DNA of 64,000 nt. Source: Arthrobacter alpinus. Lineage in GTDB: Bacteria > Actinomycetota > Actinomycetes > Actinomycetales > Micrococcaceae. The DNA lies in NCBI RefSeq assembly GCF_001294625.1, contig NZ_CP012677.1, forward strand, positions 3,162,001-3,226,000. Reading direction: 5' to 3'. A program made the position numbers and the translations under genes. Position 1 is the first letter of the stretch. Every line of letters begins with the position of its first letter. This document shows positions 9,801 to 18,620 of this stretch, one piece after another. The notes beneath the pieces are model-generated. The model saw only the letters and a list, made by a program, of their open reading frames with translations, did no database searches and was not told the origin of the DNA.

Positions 9801-10533
9801 GGAAAAACACATTACCTTCGCCATGACCCAGGCCGGCCCGGTGCCGGTGATCACCTCCCCGGAATGGTCAGGTTCGGAGACCGGCGGGCGGCGCTACGCC
9901 CCGTTCACGCAAAATATTGAGCGGCTCAAGCCCTTCCACACACTGACCGGGCGCATGCATTTCTTCCTGGACCACGACTGGATCATCGACATTGGCGAGG
10001 CGCTTCCCATCTACCGCCCACCCCTGGACATGCACAAGCTCTTTGGGGAACCCAAGCTGGGCCCGAACGGGGACAAGGAAATTGTGGTGCGCTACCTGAC
10101 CCCACACTCCAAGTGGTCCATCCACTCCGAGTACCAGGACAACCTGCTCATGCTCTCGCTCTCCCGTGGCGGGCCCACCGTCTGGATGAGCCCCCAGGAC
10201 GCTGCCTCCATCGAGGTGAAGGACAACGAATGGGTTGAGTGTGTGAATACGAACGGCGTGTTTGTGGGCAGGGCCGTGGTCAGCCACCGCATGCCCGAAG
10301 GCGTCGCCTACATTTACCACGCCCAGGAACGCACCATCGACGTGCCCAAGTCCGAGGCCACCGGCCGGCGCGGGGGCATCCACAACTCCGTCACCCGTTT
10401 GCTCGTGAAACCCTCTCACCTCATTGGCGGGTACGCGCAGCTGACGTACGCGTTCAACTATCTTGGCCCCACAGGAAACCAGCGAGACAACGTTTCCACC
10501 ATCCGCCGTCGTTCCCAGGAGGTGCAGTACTAA
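6820..10533 (+). CDS. narG: Respiratory nitrate reductase, alpha subunit
   Basis: This 1237-residue molybdo-bis(MGD) catalytic subunit reduces nitrate to nitrite using quinol electrons passed through NarH and NarI, on the cytoplasmic face of the membrane. The N-terminus has the FS0 iron-sulfur ligands (His and Cys in HGVNCTGSCSW, a later Cys in GCPRGAAFSW), and YDWYADLP near residue 230 carries the Asp that ligates Mo in NarG. No twin-arginine signal was seen, as expected for the cytoplasm-facing type. Length matches the family (about 1220-1250). TAGGGT at 6808-6813 lies 6 nt before ATG, suggesting a leaderless mRNA. It is first in narGHJI; its stop overlaps narH by one base (TAATG). Confidence 0.98.
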   Translation: MSAETIAAGVDGPASDAMLKLGRFFTKWDESEDSRAVFREGGRSGDIFYRDRWSHDKVVRSTHGVNCTGSCSWKIYVKDGIITWESQQTDYPSVGPDSPEYEPRGCPRGAAFSWYTYSPTRVRFPYARGVLVEMYREAKSRLNDPVLAFAEVTGDPEKRKRYQNARGKGGLVRTSWAEAIEIAAAAHVNTIKTYGPDRVAGFSPIPAMSMVSHAIGTRFVQLIGGVMTSFYDWYADLPVASPQVFGDQTDVPESGDWWDATYLMMWGSNVPVTRTPDAHWMTEVRYRGTKVIAISPDYADNTKFADEWLPAAAGTDAALAMGMGHVTLKEFFVDRKVPFFQDYVRQFTDLPFLIRLEKRDDGTYSPSKFLTASFVPGQEGVEDAAFKTMLFDKVTGRAIVPNGTMGHRYSKTGEGKWNLDLEGIEPVLSMDEVSTETTEILLPCFEDPQGTGSILRRGVPSKLVDGHLVTTVYDLMLAQYGVGRPGLPGDWAADYNDASTPYTPAWQEEVTSVPAQACIRIAREFARNAEQSKGRSMIIMGAGICQWFHGDTTYRAILALVMLTGCMGRNGGGWAHYVGQEKCRPVTGWVSLANALDWSRPPRTMIGTGYWYMHTDQWRQDGYSADALKSPLSTGHLDGMHTADALAQSVRLGWMPFYPQFDTNPLDLADAAIAAVAAGEAVDEKTWVAQSLMNRTVNPAIEDIDAPENWPRTLVLWRSNLFGSSAKGNEYFLRNLLGTHNNVMGQDNHESLKPQDVKWHERGPEGKLDFLASADFRMTSTTLLSDVVFPAATWYEKHDLSSTDMHPFVHAFTPAIDPPWETKTDFEMFTLLAEEFSRQSEKHLGTRKDLVSVPLIHDTVGQIAQPGGVVRDWREDGIDGVPGQNMPNFIVVERDYTAIAHKLAAVGPLADKLGFTVKDVNYKLDKALTHLGKVNGVMMGGTAHGRPAIDTDAKFAEAILAFSGTTNGQLAVSGFKELEKRTGVKMVDLAEGSEEKHITFAMTQAGPVPVITSPEWSGSETGGRRYAPFTQNIERLKPFHTLTGRMHFFLDHDWIIDIGEALPIYRPPLDMHKLFGEPKLGPNGDKEIVVRYLTPHSKWSIHSEYQDNLLMLSLSRGGPTVWMSPQDAASIEVKDNEWVECVNTNGVFVGRAVVSHRMPEGVAYIYHAQERTIDVPKSEATGRRGGIHNSVTRLLVKPSHLIGGYAQLTYAFNYLGPTGNQRDNVSTIRRRSQEVQY

Positions 10534-12239
10534 TGCGTGTAATGGCTCAAATGGGCATGGTCATGAACTTGGACAAGTGTATTGGCTGCCACACGTGCTC
10601 GGTCACGTGCAAGCAGGCATGGACCAACCGGGCAGGGGTGGAATACGTCTGGTTTAACAACGTGGAGACCCGCCCCGGACAGGGTTACCCTCGCCGCTAC
10701 GAGGACCAGGAGAAATGGAAGGGCGGCTGGGAGCTGAACAAGCGCGGCCGCCTGAAGCTCAAGGCCGGCGGGCGCGTGAAGAAGCTGTTCGGCCTCTTCG
10801 CCACCCCCCTCCAGCCCGAGCTCAAGGACTACTACGAGCCCTGGACCTACGACTACAAGACCCTGATCGACGCACCCCTGGGTGACGACTTTCCGGTGGC
10901 CCGCCCCAAGTCCCTGATCACGGGCAAGGACACGAAGATCACGTGGAGCGCCAACTGGGACGACGACTTGGGCGGCACCTCCGAACTGGGCCACCTGGAC
11001 CCGATCGTGGAGAAGGTGCGCCGCGAGTCCGAGGACAAGATCAAGTTTGAGTTTGAGCAGACGTTCATGTTCTATCTGCCGCGCATTTGCGAGCACTGCC
11101 TGAACCCCTCCTGCATGGCCTCCTGCCCCTCCGGCGCCATTTACAAGCGCGTCGAGGACGGGATTGTGCTAGTGGACCAGGACCAGTGCCGAGGCTGGCG
11201 CCAGTGCATGACCGGCTGCCCGTACAAGAAGATCTACTTCAACCACAAGACCGGCAAGGCCGAGAAGTGCACCTTCTGCTACCCGCGGATCGAGGTGGGC
11301 CTGCCCACCGTGTGTTCGGAGACCTGTGTGGGCCGGCTGCGCTACCTTGGCCTGTTCTTGTACGACGCCGACGCCGTCACCGCCGCAGCGTCGGTCACCG
11401 ATCCGCAGGACCTTTACCAGGCACAGATGGACGTCCTGCTGGACCCCAACGATCCCGAAGTCATGGCCGAGGCCCGCAAACAAGGAATTGCCGAGGACTG
11501 GATTGTGGCGGCCCAAAAGTCGCCCGTGTACGCGCTGACCAAGGTGTACAAGCTGGCCCTGCCGCTGCACCCGGAGTACCGGACCATGCCTATGGTCTGG
11601 TACATCCCCCCGCTGTCCCCCGTGGTCGACTTGTTGCGTGAGCAAGGGCACGACGCCGAAAACCAGGACGTGCTCTTTGGCGCCATTGACGCTTTACGCA
11701 TCCCGGTTGAATACCTGGCCGAACTGTTCACCGCCGGGGACACGGAACTGGTCACCGGGGTGCTACACAAGCTTGCCGCCATGCGCGCCTACATGCGTGA
11801 TATCTCCTTGGGCAAGGACCCTGACGAGTCCATCCCCGCCTCTGTGGGCATGGACGGCGCCACCATGTATGAGATGTACCGGCTCATGGCGATCGCCAAG
11901 TATGACGAACGCTATGTGATCCCCAAAGCCCACGCCGAGCAGGCGCACGACCTGGAGGAAATGGGCTGTTCCCTGGACTTCGACGGCGGACCCGGCATGG
12001 GCGCCATGGGCAACTCCCCCTTTGGGGAGGCCAGCGGACGGCCCGTCCCCGTGGCCGTGGAGACGTTCAACGCGCTCAAGGACCGCCAGACCTCCGATTC
12101 GGTGGCCGGCGCCGACACACTCCGCGGACGGGTGAACCTGCTGAACTGGGACGGCAACGGGGCACCGGCCGGACTGTTCCCGCAGCACCACGCCACGGCG
12201 GCCGGCGTTGACACCGCCGAAGGAGGGTCGGGGGCATGA
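10533..12239 (+). CDS. narH: Respiratory nitrate reductase, beta subunit
   Basis: This 568-residue iron-sulfur subunit relays electrons from NarI haem to NarG. Four Cys clusters are visible: CIGCHTCSVTCK at the N-terminus, CEHCLNPSCMASCPSG near 185, CRGWRQCMTGCP near 215 (Trp in place of a Cys, the hallmark of the [3Fe-4S] site), and CTFCYPR plus CSETCVGR near 245-265. I use ATG 10533, which overlaps the narG stop and starts the conserved RVMAQMGMVMNLDKC; the open frame continues upstream inside narG but is not family-like. It overlaps narJ by 4 bp (ATGA). Confidence 0.97.
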   Translation: MRVMAQMGMVMNLDKCIGCHTCSVTCKQAWTNRAGVEYVWFNNVETRPGQGYPRRYEDQEKWKGGWELNKRGRLKLKAGGRVKKLFGLFATPLQPELKDYYEPWTYDYKTLIDAPLGDDFPVARPKSLITGKDTKITWSANWDDDLGGTSELGHLDPIVEKVRRESEDKIKFEFEQTFMFYLPRICEHCLNPSCMASCPSGAIYKRVEDGIVLVDQDQCRGWRQCMTGCPYKKIYFNHKTGKAEKCTFCYPRIEVGLPTVCSETCVGRLRYLGLFLYDADAVTAAASVTDPQDLYQAQMDVLLDPNDPEVMAEARKQGIAEDWIVAAQKSPVYALTKVYKLALPLHPEYRTMPMVWYIPPLSPVVDLLREQGHDAENQDVLFGAIDALRIPVEYLAELFTAGDTELVTGVLHKLAAMRAYMRDISLGKDPDESIPASVGMDGATMYEMYRLMAIAKYDERYVIPKAHAEQAHDLEEMGCSLDFDGGPGMGAMGNSPFGEASGRPVPVAVETFNALKDRQTSDSVAGADTLRGRVNLLNWDGNGAPAGLFPQHHATAAGVDTAEGGSGA

Positions 12240-12856
12240 GCCGCCGGACCCAGGTGATGTACCTGGCCGCCGGGTGGTGCTTGTCCTACCCCGACGCCGA
12301 ACTGGTGGCCCGGGTACCGATGATCCGTGCCGCGCTCTCCGAGTTCCCCAAGACGCTCCCACCCTTCGCCGCAGTGCTCCACTACCTGGAAACCACGCCT
12401 TTATTGGAGGCCCAGGGCCAGTATGTGCGCGAATTTGACTTGGGAAAGCGTCACGCCCTGCACCTGTCCTACTGGACCGACGGGGACACGCGCCGCCGCG
12501 GGGAGGTGTTGGGCGCCTTTAAGAACGTGTACCGCGGCAGCGGCGCCTTGGTGGACACCCACGGTGAACTTCCGGACTACCTGCCCATGGTGCTGGAGTA
12601 TGCTGCCACGGTTGATTTGGCCCGCGGACAGGAACTCCTGCAGCAATACCGGCCCAGCCTGGAACTGATCAAGTTTGGGCTGCAACGGGACAACCTGGTG
12701 CACAGCGACATTGTGGCGGCCCTGTGCACCACCTTGCCGGGCGCCTCTCCTGCCGATGAACAAGCTGTCATGCGGATGGCCGGCTACGGCCCGCCCACCG
12801 AATCCGTGGGGCTTGACCCGTACGATCCTCGGTTGTTGCCCTTGAAAGGAGCATGA
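12236..12856 (+). CDS. narJ: Nitrate reductase assembly chaperone (delta subunit)
   Basis: This 206-residue all-helical chaperone of the NarJ/TorD family binds apo-NarG and helps insert the molybdenum cofactor before membrane docking. The N-terminus VMYLAAGWCLSYPDAELVAR and the DLGKRHALHLSYWTDGDTR region are typical of actinobacterial NarJ, as is the DYLPMVLEYAA segment. It overlaps both neighbours by 4 bp (ATGA), so its translation is coupled to narH and narI. Confidence 0.95.
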   Translation: MSRRTQVMYLAAGWCLSYPDAELVARVPMIRAALSEFPKTLPPFAAVLHYLETTPLLEAQGQYVREFDLGKRHALHLSYWTDGDTRRRGEVLGAFKNVYRGSGALVDTHGELPDYLPMVLEYAATVDLARGQELLQQYRPSLELIKFGLQRDNLVHSDIVAALCTTLPGASPADEQAVMRMAGYGPPTESVGLDPYDPRLLPLKGA

Positions 12857-13605
12857 GCATGGACATCTTATTGTGGGGCGTGCTGCCCTACGTCATGGTG
12901 GTGGTCCTGGTGGGCGGCTCCATCTGGCGCTACAAGTACGACCAGTTCGGGTGGACAACCAGGTCCTCTCAGCTGTATGAGTCCAGGCTGCTGCGGATCG
13001 GTTCGCCCCTGTTTCACTTTGGCCTGCTCGCGGTGATTGCCGGGCACTTCTTTGGTTTGGTGATTCCCAAGTCCTGGACCGAGGCGGTGGGTATGACCGA
13101 AAGCCTCTACCACTTCAACGCGCTTTTTGTGGGCACCATCGCCGGGGTGGGGACACTGGCCGGCATCGCCTTGCTGATCTACCGTCGCCGCAAGACCGGG
13201 CCGGTGTTCATGGCAACCACCAAGAACGACAAACTCATGTACGTGGTGTTGCTGGCCGCCATCCTCTTTGGCCTGTGGACCACGCTGGCCAGCGTGTTCT
13301 TCGACGAACACGGGGTGACGTACCGCGACACCGTCTCGCCCTGGTTCCGCTCACTGTTCATCTTCCAACCGGACGTTGCCGCCATGGCCGCTGCGCCGAC
13401 GTCATTCCACATCCACACGCTGGTGGGGATGCTGCTGTTCACGATCTGGCCGTTCACCCGGCTGGTGCACGCTTTCACGGCCCCCCTGCACTACCTGTTC
13501 CGCCCATACATCGTGTACCGCTCACGGGACAAAGGGGCCAGCGTCGCACCACGCGACGGCTGGTCCGACGTGGGCACGCGCGACCGCGACACCACCAAAC
13601 GCTAG
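12853..13605 (+). CDS. narI: Respiratory nitrate reductase, gamma subunit (cytochrome b)
   Basis: This 250-residue membrane subunit oxidises menaquinol and carries two haem b. Five membrane helices can be traced: LWGVLPYVMVVVLVGG, LFHFGLLAVIAGHFFG, FNALFVGTIAGVGTLAG, YVVLLAAILFGLWTTL and HIHTLVGMLLFTIWPFTRLVH. The His residues in the second and last of these are the expected haem ligands. The C-terminus (RDKGASVAPRDG) is charged and cytoplasmic. It starts inside the narJ stop (4-bp overlap) and ends the narGHJI coupling chain; narK follows after 52 bp. Confidence 0.96.
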   Translation: MSMDILLWGVLPYVMVVVLVGGSIWRYKYDQFGWTTRSSQLYESRLLRIGSPLFHFGLLAVIAGHFFGLVIPKSWTEAVGMTESLYHFNALFVGTIAGVGTLAGIALLIYRRRKTGPVFMATTKNDKLMYVVLLAAILFGLWTTLASVFFDEHGVTYRDTVSPWFRSLFIFQPDVAAMAAAPTSFHIHTLVGMLLFTIWPFTRLVHAFTAPLHYLFRPYIVYRSRDKGASVAPRDGWSDVGTRDRDTTKR

Positions 13606-13657
13606 ACCCAACGTTCCAGGCCCCGCGCATTCCCGCGCCAGTCCTACAGGAGAGACC

Positions 13658-14902
13658 ATGGCACAAAACAAATCCGCAGTTGCACCGGCGCCGCCGCCCC
13701 TGAAGGGCCAGGCGTTGAACCTAACCCTGGCCACCGTGGCGTCGGTCGTGGGGTTCTGGGCCTGGAACGTGGTTGCCACGCTCAGCACGCACTACGCAAC
13801 CACCATGCACCTCAGTGCCGGGACCATGGGCATCCTGGTGGCCATGCCCATCTTCGTCGGCTCGCTGGGACGGATCGTGGTCGGTGCCATGACGGACAGG
13901 CACGGCGGCCGGGCACTGTTCACCTTCGTGCTGGTCGCCACCATTCCCCCCGTCTTGCTCGTGGCGTTGGGAGGGTCCCTGAACTCCTTTGCCCTGGTCC
14001 TGGCGGCCGGCTTCCTGCTGGGTGTGGCTGGCACGGTGTTTGCCGTTGGCATCCCGTTCGTCAGCGCCTGGTACCCGCCCTCGCGGCGCGGCTTTGCCAC
14101 CGGCGTCTTTGGTGCCGGAATGGGCGGGACTGCGCTGGCCGCGTTCCTTAACCCGCGGATGGTCAAATCGATCGGCTACGTGCCAACCCACCTGATCATT
14201 GCCGGGGTGCTGGCCGTCATGGCGGTGCTGGTGTGGACCTTCATGAAGAACGCCCCGGACTGGAAGCCCAGCACCGAGCCGGTGGTGCCCAAACTACTGG
14301 AGGCTTCCAAGCTCGCAGTCACCTGGAAGATGTGTTTTTTGTACGCCGTGGTGTTTGGCGGCTTTGTCTCCTTCGCCACCTACCTGCCCACATACTTGCG
14401 GGACGTGTACGCGTTCGACCCGTCGTCGGCAGGTGCCCGAACCGCAGGCTTTGCTATTGCCGCGGTGATTGCCCGGCCCATCGGTGGGGTCCTGGCGGAC
14501 AAGATCGGCTCCAAACCCGTTGTTCTGGTCTCCTTGGCCGGCGTCGCCGTTTTGGGCTGGCTCGTGGCCCTGGAACCGGCGGCAGACGTCCAGGCGGGCC
14601 CCATCTTTGTGGCCATGGCCGCAGCCCTGGGCCTGGGCACCGGCGGCGTGTTTGCGTGGGTGGGCGCCCTGGCCCCGGACGGGAAAGTGGGCATCGTCAG
14701 CGGCATTGTCAGCGCCGCGGGAGGCCTGGGCGGCTACTTCCCGCCCCTCATCATGGGCATGACCTACAACCCCAATGCTGAAAACTATAAGTACGCCATC
14801 GGGCTCTCGCTTCTGGTGGCCACGGCCCTTGCGGCCCTGCTGTTCACCTTGTTCTTCGTGAAAACCCCGGTGGCGGAGAGGAAAGTTGCGGTCACTCAAT
14901 AA
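13658..14902 (+). CDS. narK: Nitrate/nitrite transporter, MFS NarK family
   Basis: This 414-residue major-facilitator protein has 12 predicted membrane segments and takes up nitrate or exchanges it for nitrite for the adjoining reductase. ATG 13658 has a good SD (AGGAGA at 13648-13653) and starts MAQNKSAVAPAPPP; the frame is open further upstream inside narI but without family character. GRIVVGAMTDRHGGR is the A-motif loop between helices 2 and 3, and VFGAGMGGTALAAF and SAAGGLGGYFPPLIMG match the two nitrate-signature glycine-rich helices of NarK. It is probably co-transcribed with narGHJI. Confidence 0.95.
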   Translation: MAQNKSAVAPAPPPLKGQALNLTLATVASVVGFWAWNVVATLSTHYATTMHLSAGTMGILVAMPIFVGSLGRIVVGAMTDRHGGRALFTFVLVATIPPVLLVALGGSLNSFALVLAAGFLLGVAGTVFAVGIPFVSAWYPPSRRGFATGVFGAGMGGTALAAFLNPRMVKSIGYVPTHLIIAGVLAVMAVLVWTFMKNAPDWKPSTEPVVPKLLEASKLAVTWKMCFLYAVVFGGFVSFATYLPTYLRDVYAFDPSSAGARTAGFAIAAVIARPIGGVLADKIGSKPVVLVSLAGVAVLGWLVALEPAADVQAGPIFVAMAAALGLGTGGVFAWVGALAPDGKVGIVSGIVSAAGGLGGYFPPLIMGMTYNPNAENYKYAIGLSLLVATALAALLFTLFFVKTPVAERKVAVTQ

Positions 14903-15028
14903 GCCATACCGCATCAAATTCAGTGTTGCTGACTGCCCGAGGTGAAACTGGCCACCAATCCCGCCTAAGATTGCTTAGATGTGGTTCACCGTCTTGGGTC
15001 CGCACAAATCCGTAAGGAAGCAAGCTCT

Positions 15029-18000
15029 GTGACGTATTCCTCTGCCGGTTCGCAACTGCTGACGCGGATCGCCGAGTTCACCGATAATTCCATTGCTGCC
15101 GGCTGTGCCTATGCCGATGAAGGCAGGGTGAGCGAGATTACACTGGAGCCTGCCACCGGCCTGCTCTCCGGAAAAGTTATGGGCACCACCCTTTACCGTT
15201 CAACGGCCAAGCTGGTTCGTGAGCACGACGGCGTGGTGGCATGCAGGGTGGGTATCTGCAACTGTCCTGTCCGCCAGAATTGCAAGCACGTGGTGGCGCT
15301 CATCGCTGGCGCCGAAGCCGATTCGAACTTCCAGGACTACTTTGTTCCAGAGGAAGCCCCCGTGGAACCCACCTTCCTGGAGACCTTACTTGCCAACGCC
15401 AAGGGCGCCAAGGCAAACAAGCCGGCCCCCGGTAAGGCTGAAAGCTCAACGGAACAGGAGCAGGCCCCCAGTTGGGAGGCCTCGCTGAGCGAATTACTGC
15501 CAGCCGCCGCGGCAATCCCCGACGCCGACGCCCCCGCCCTCGGCCTGCAATTTGAATTGCAGGTTCCACCGCCGCGCTTTTCCTACCGCGGCAAGGGCGG
15601 CAAGGTGCCCTCGGCACCGATCCTGAACGTGCGCCCCGTCGTGATGGGAACCCGCGGCAAATGGGTCAAAACAGGCATTAGCTGGAACACTCTGGGCTAC
15701 CTCAGCTACGGTCGCCAGCACGATCCGGCCCAGTTGGAATGGCTCAGCGAATTCCTCACCTCCCACAGCCCGCGACAATACAGCCACAGCAGCGCCGCGT
15801 CCTGGTTGGCTGTCAATGACTTTGCCGGACGCAACCTCTGGCAGCTGCTCGCCGACGCCCACAAGTACGGTGTGGCTCTGGTGCAGTCAAGCAGCGGCGA
15901 TCCCGTGCGGGTCTCCACCGACGACGCCAACGTGCAACTTGACGTTTCCCGGTCCGAATCCGGTGGCCTGGAAGTCGGCTCGCTTATCGAATCGGGGGGC
16001 GTTCCCGTCACGGAAGCTGTTGTGGGCATCATTGGAACGCCTGCCCATGGCCTGTTTTTCAGCGATCTGCCCGACACCACAGCAAACGTGGGAAGCGGCA
16101 CGTCCGGGCGCAATGCCGTGGTTCGTGGAACCATCACCTTGGCTCCGTTGGCTGCGAACACGCCCACGCAGCTGCTGGACTTTGCCCTGCGCAAGGAAAC
16201 CGTCCACGTGCCTGCGGAGGGCGAGGAGAAGTTCCTCACCCAGTTTTACCCGCAGCTGAAGCAGACTGCGCCGGTGGTTTCCGCCGACCATTCCGTGGAG
16301 CTGCCTGCGTATGTTGAGCCCACCCTGTCGCTGCTGGCCGCATACGGCGACGACCACACCATGCGCCTGCACTGGGAATGGCATTACCCGGTGGGCAACC
16401 GCATCAATTCGCGCCCGTTGTGGCCCGAACTGGGCGAATCCGCTGTCCGTGACGTCGCCGCCGAGGAGCGGATCGTGGCCAGTGTGGGCCAGCCATGGGA
16501 GGAAGTTGCCTCCATGGGTGTGGCAGCCAACAGTGCGTGGGGCGAGCCGCGCCTCGCCGGTTCCGCCGCCTTGACCGGGCTGGACACCATGACGTTTAGC
16601 GAGAGCGTGCTGCCACGCCTGCGCGAGCTGCCCGGCGTCTCCGTGGAGACCAGCGGCGACCCGGCGAACTATCGCGAGGTCACCGAGGCACCGATCGTGT
16701 CGATCTCCACGCACGCCACCGACGAGCGCGACTGGTTTGACCTGGGCATCGTCATCACCGTGGAGGGGCAGTTCGTCTCTTTCTCGGCCGTCTTCTCGGC
16801 GCTGGCCGCCGGAAATTCGCGGATGCTGCTGCCCAGCGGTGCCTATTTCTCCCTTGACCGCCCCGAACTGCACCAGCTGCGGGAGCTCATTGACGAGGCG
16901 CGCGGGCTCAATGACAATAAGGATGGCGCGCTGCGGATCAGCCGCTTCCAGGCTGGCTTGTGGGACGAACTGGCCCAGCTTGGCATTGTCGATGAACAGG
17001 CGGAGGCGTGGCGGAAGGCCGTGTCAGGGCTGCTCGACGGCGGCCCCACGGACCCGCTTCCCACCCCGGCAACGCTGAACGCCACCTTACGCCCCTACCA
17101 GTTGGATGGTTTCAACTGGTTGCATTTCCTGCACACCTACGGCATGGGCGGGGTTTTGGCCGATGACATGGGCCTAGGTAAAACCGTGCAGACACTGGCG
17201 CTGATCTGTCAGGTCAAGGCCGACGGCGAGAACGACAAACCCTTCCTGGTGGTGGCGCCGACCTCGGTGGTGGGCAACTGGGCCAGTGAAAGCGAGAAGT
17301 TTGCGCCGGGATTGAAGGTTGTTACAGTCTCCGAAACTTTTGCCAAGAGCGGGCTGGATTCGGCCGCATTCTTTGCAGGGGCGGACATTGTCATCACCTC
17401 TTACGCCCTGTTCCGGATCGACTTCGCCGAATACGGGATGCAACCGTTTACCGGGTTGATCCTGGATGAGGCGCAGTTCGTCAAGAACCACCAGTCCAAG
17501 GCGTACCAGTGTGCCCGCAAGTTGAACGCCCCGTTCAAGCTGGCCGTGACGGGAACGCCCATGGAAAACAACTTGATGGAGCTGTGGACGCTGCTGTCCA
17601 TCGTGGCCCCCGGGCTGTTTCCCAGCCCGAAGCGGTTTGCCGAGATTTACCAGCGGCCCATTGAAAAGAACGGCAACAACGAGCTGCTGACCAGGCTGCG
17701 GGCCCGGGTGAAGCCGCTGATGTTGCGCCGCACCAAGGAACAAGTCATCAAGGATCTGCCCGCCAAGCAGGAACAGATTTTGGAGGTGGAGCTGAACCCG
17801 CGCCACCAAAAGATCTACCAGACGCATTTGCAGCGTGAGCGTGCCAAGATTCTGGGGCTTCTTGAGGATGTGAACAAGAACCGGTTCACCATATTCCAGT
17901 CGCTGACACTGCTGCGCCAGCTCAGCCTTGACGTGTCCCTCGTCGATGACACGCACGCAGGGGTGCGCTCCTCCAAGCTGGATGTGTTGTTTGAACAGCT

Positions 18001-18475
18001 CGAGGATGTGGTCAAGGAGGGCCACCGGGCTTTGATCTTCAGTCAGTTCACGGGCTTCCTGGGCAAGGTGCGTGACCGCCTCACCGCCGAGGGCATCGAC
18101 TTCACCTACCTTGACGGGGCCACCCGGAACCGTGCCGCCGTCGTCGAGGAATTCAAGACGGGCACGGCACCGCTGTTCCTGATCAGCCTCAAGGCCGGTG
18201 GCTTTGGGCTGAACCTGACCGAGGCCGACTACGTGTTCATCCTGGACCCGTGGTGGAACCCGGCATCCGAGGCGCAGGCCGTGGACCGTACGCACCGCAT
18301 CGGGCAGAAGAAGAACGTGATGGTCTACCGGCTCGTCGCCAAGGACACCATTGAGGAGAAAGTCATGGCGCTCAAGGCCAAGAAGTCCCAGCTGTTCTCC
18401 GACGTGATGAGCGGGGATTCACTGGCTGGAGGGGCGCTGACGGCCACCGATTTGGCTGGCCTGTTCCGCGACTAG
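15029..18475 (+). CDS. SWIM zinc-finger / SNF2-family helicase-like ATPase
   Basis: This 1148-residue Swi2/Snf2 ATPase starts at GTG 15029, which has AAGGAAG 9 nt upstream; an upstream GTG at 14981 is in frame but has no SD. A SWIM zinc finger lies near residues 71-87 (CNC-PVRQN-CKH). The SNF2 core begins near residue 685: Walker A MGLGKT about 715, ILDEAQ about 812, GTPMENN about 847, then the C-terminal helicase lobe with SLKAGGFGLNLTEA and RTHRIGQ. Such bacterial proteins act as dsDNA translocases or remodel RNA polymerase (RapA-like); the specific role is unknown. It is a lone gene, convergent with hspR across a long palindrome. Confidence 0.92.
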   Translation: MTYSSAGSQLLTRIAEFTDNSIAAGCAYADEGRVSEITLEPATGLLSGKVMGTTLYRSTAKLVREHDGVVACRVGICNCPVRQNCKHVVALIAGAEADSNFQDYFVPEEAPVEPTFLETLLANAKGAKANKPAPGKAESSTEQEQAPSWEASLSELLPAAAAIPDADAPALGLQFELQVPPPRFSYRGKGGKVPSAPILNVRPVVMGTRGKWVKTGISWNTLGYLSYGRQHDPAQLEWLSEFLTSHSPRQYSHSSAASWLAVNDFAGRNLWQLLADAHKYGVALVQSSSGDPVRVSTDDANVQLDVSRSESGGLEVGSLIESGGVPVTEAVVGIIGTPAHGLFFSDLPDTTANVGSGTSGRNAVVRGTITLAPLAANTPTQLLDFALRKETVHVPAEGEEKFLTQFYPQLKQTAPVVSADHSVELPAYVEPTLSLLAAYGDDHTMRLHWEWHYPVGNRINSRPLWPELGESAVRDVAAEERIVASVGQPWEEVASMGVAANSAWGEPRLAGSAALTGLDTMTFSESVLPRLRELPGVSVETSGDPANYREVTEAPIVSISTHATDERDWFDLGIVITVEGQFVSFSAVFSALAAGNSRMLLPSGAYFSLDRPELHQLRELIDEARGLNDNKDGALRISRFQAGLWDELAQLGIVDEQAEAWRKAVSGLLDGGPTDPLPTPATLNATLRPYQLDGFNWLHFLHTYGMGGVLADDMGLGKTVQTLALICQVKADGENDKPFLVVAPTSVVGNWASESEKFAPGLKVVTVSETFAKSGLDSAAFFAGADIVITSYALFRIDFAEYGMQPFTGLILDEAQFVKNHQSKAYQCARKLNAPFKLAVTGTPMENNLMELWTLLSIVAPGLFPSPKRFAEIYQRPIEKNGNNELLTRLRARVKPLMLRRTKEQVIKDLPAKQEQILEVELNPRHQKIYQTHLQRERAKILGLLEDVNKNRFTIFQSLTLLRQLSLDVSLVDDTHAGVRSSKLDVLFEQLEDVVKEGHRALIFSQFTGFLGKVRDRLTAEGIDFTYLDGATRNRAAVVEEFKTGTAPLFLISLKAGGFGLNLTEADYVFILDPWWNPASEAQAVDRTHRIGQKKNVMVYRLVAKDTIEEKVMALKAKKSQLFSDVMSGDSLAGGALTATDLAGLFRD

Positions 18476-18516
18476 CTTTCCGCATCCGCGGTGCAGCGCC
18501 ATTTCTGTTTCTCCGC

Positions 18517-18620
18517 CGAAAACGGGGCCAACTCGCAAGAACGGGGTATCTTCACCCCGTTCTTGCGAGTTGGCCCCGTTTTCGCCCGTGGCAGTGCGAG
18601 TTGGCCCCGTTTTCGCCCGT
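18517..18620. repeat. 31-bp perfect inverted repeat plus a 26-bp direct copy
   Basis: The left arm 18517-18547 is the exact complement of 18554-18584, with a 6-nt loop. The left arm itself contains AACGGGG twice (18521-18527 and 18540-18546) around a 12-bp core. A 26-bp stretch of the right arm and what follows (18564-18589) is repeated exactly at 18595-18620, ending at the hspR stop codon. It lies between the convergent SNF2 and hspR genes and could serve as a bidirectional terminator; there is no U-tract. Confidence 0.85.

Noticed and set aside
10239..10532. N-terminal extension of narH reading back into narG
   Set aside because: NarH homologues begin at RVMAQMG; the extension is an out-of-frame reading of narG.
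17174..18295. Long open frame antisense to the SNF2 gene; similar ones at 42073-43275, 49782-50936, 29312-30130 and 15887-16873
   Set aside because: They lie wholly opposite clear genes, have low-complexity Arg/Pro/Gly/His-rich translations and no family motifs: the usual shadow frames of GC-rich coding DNA.
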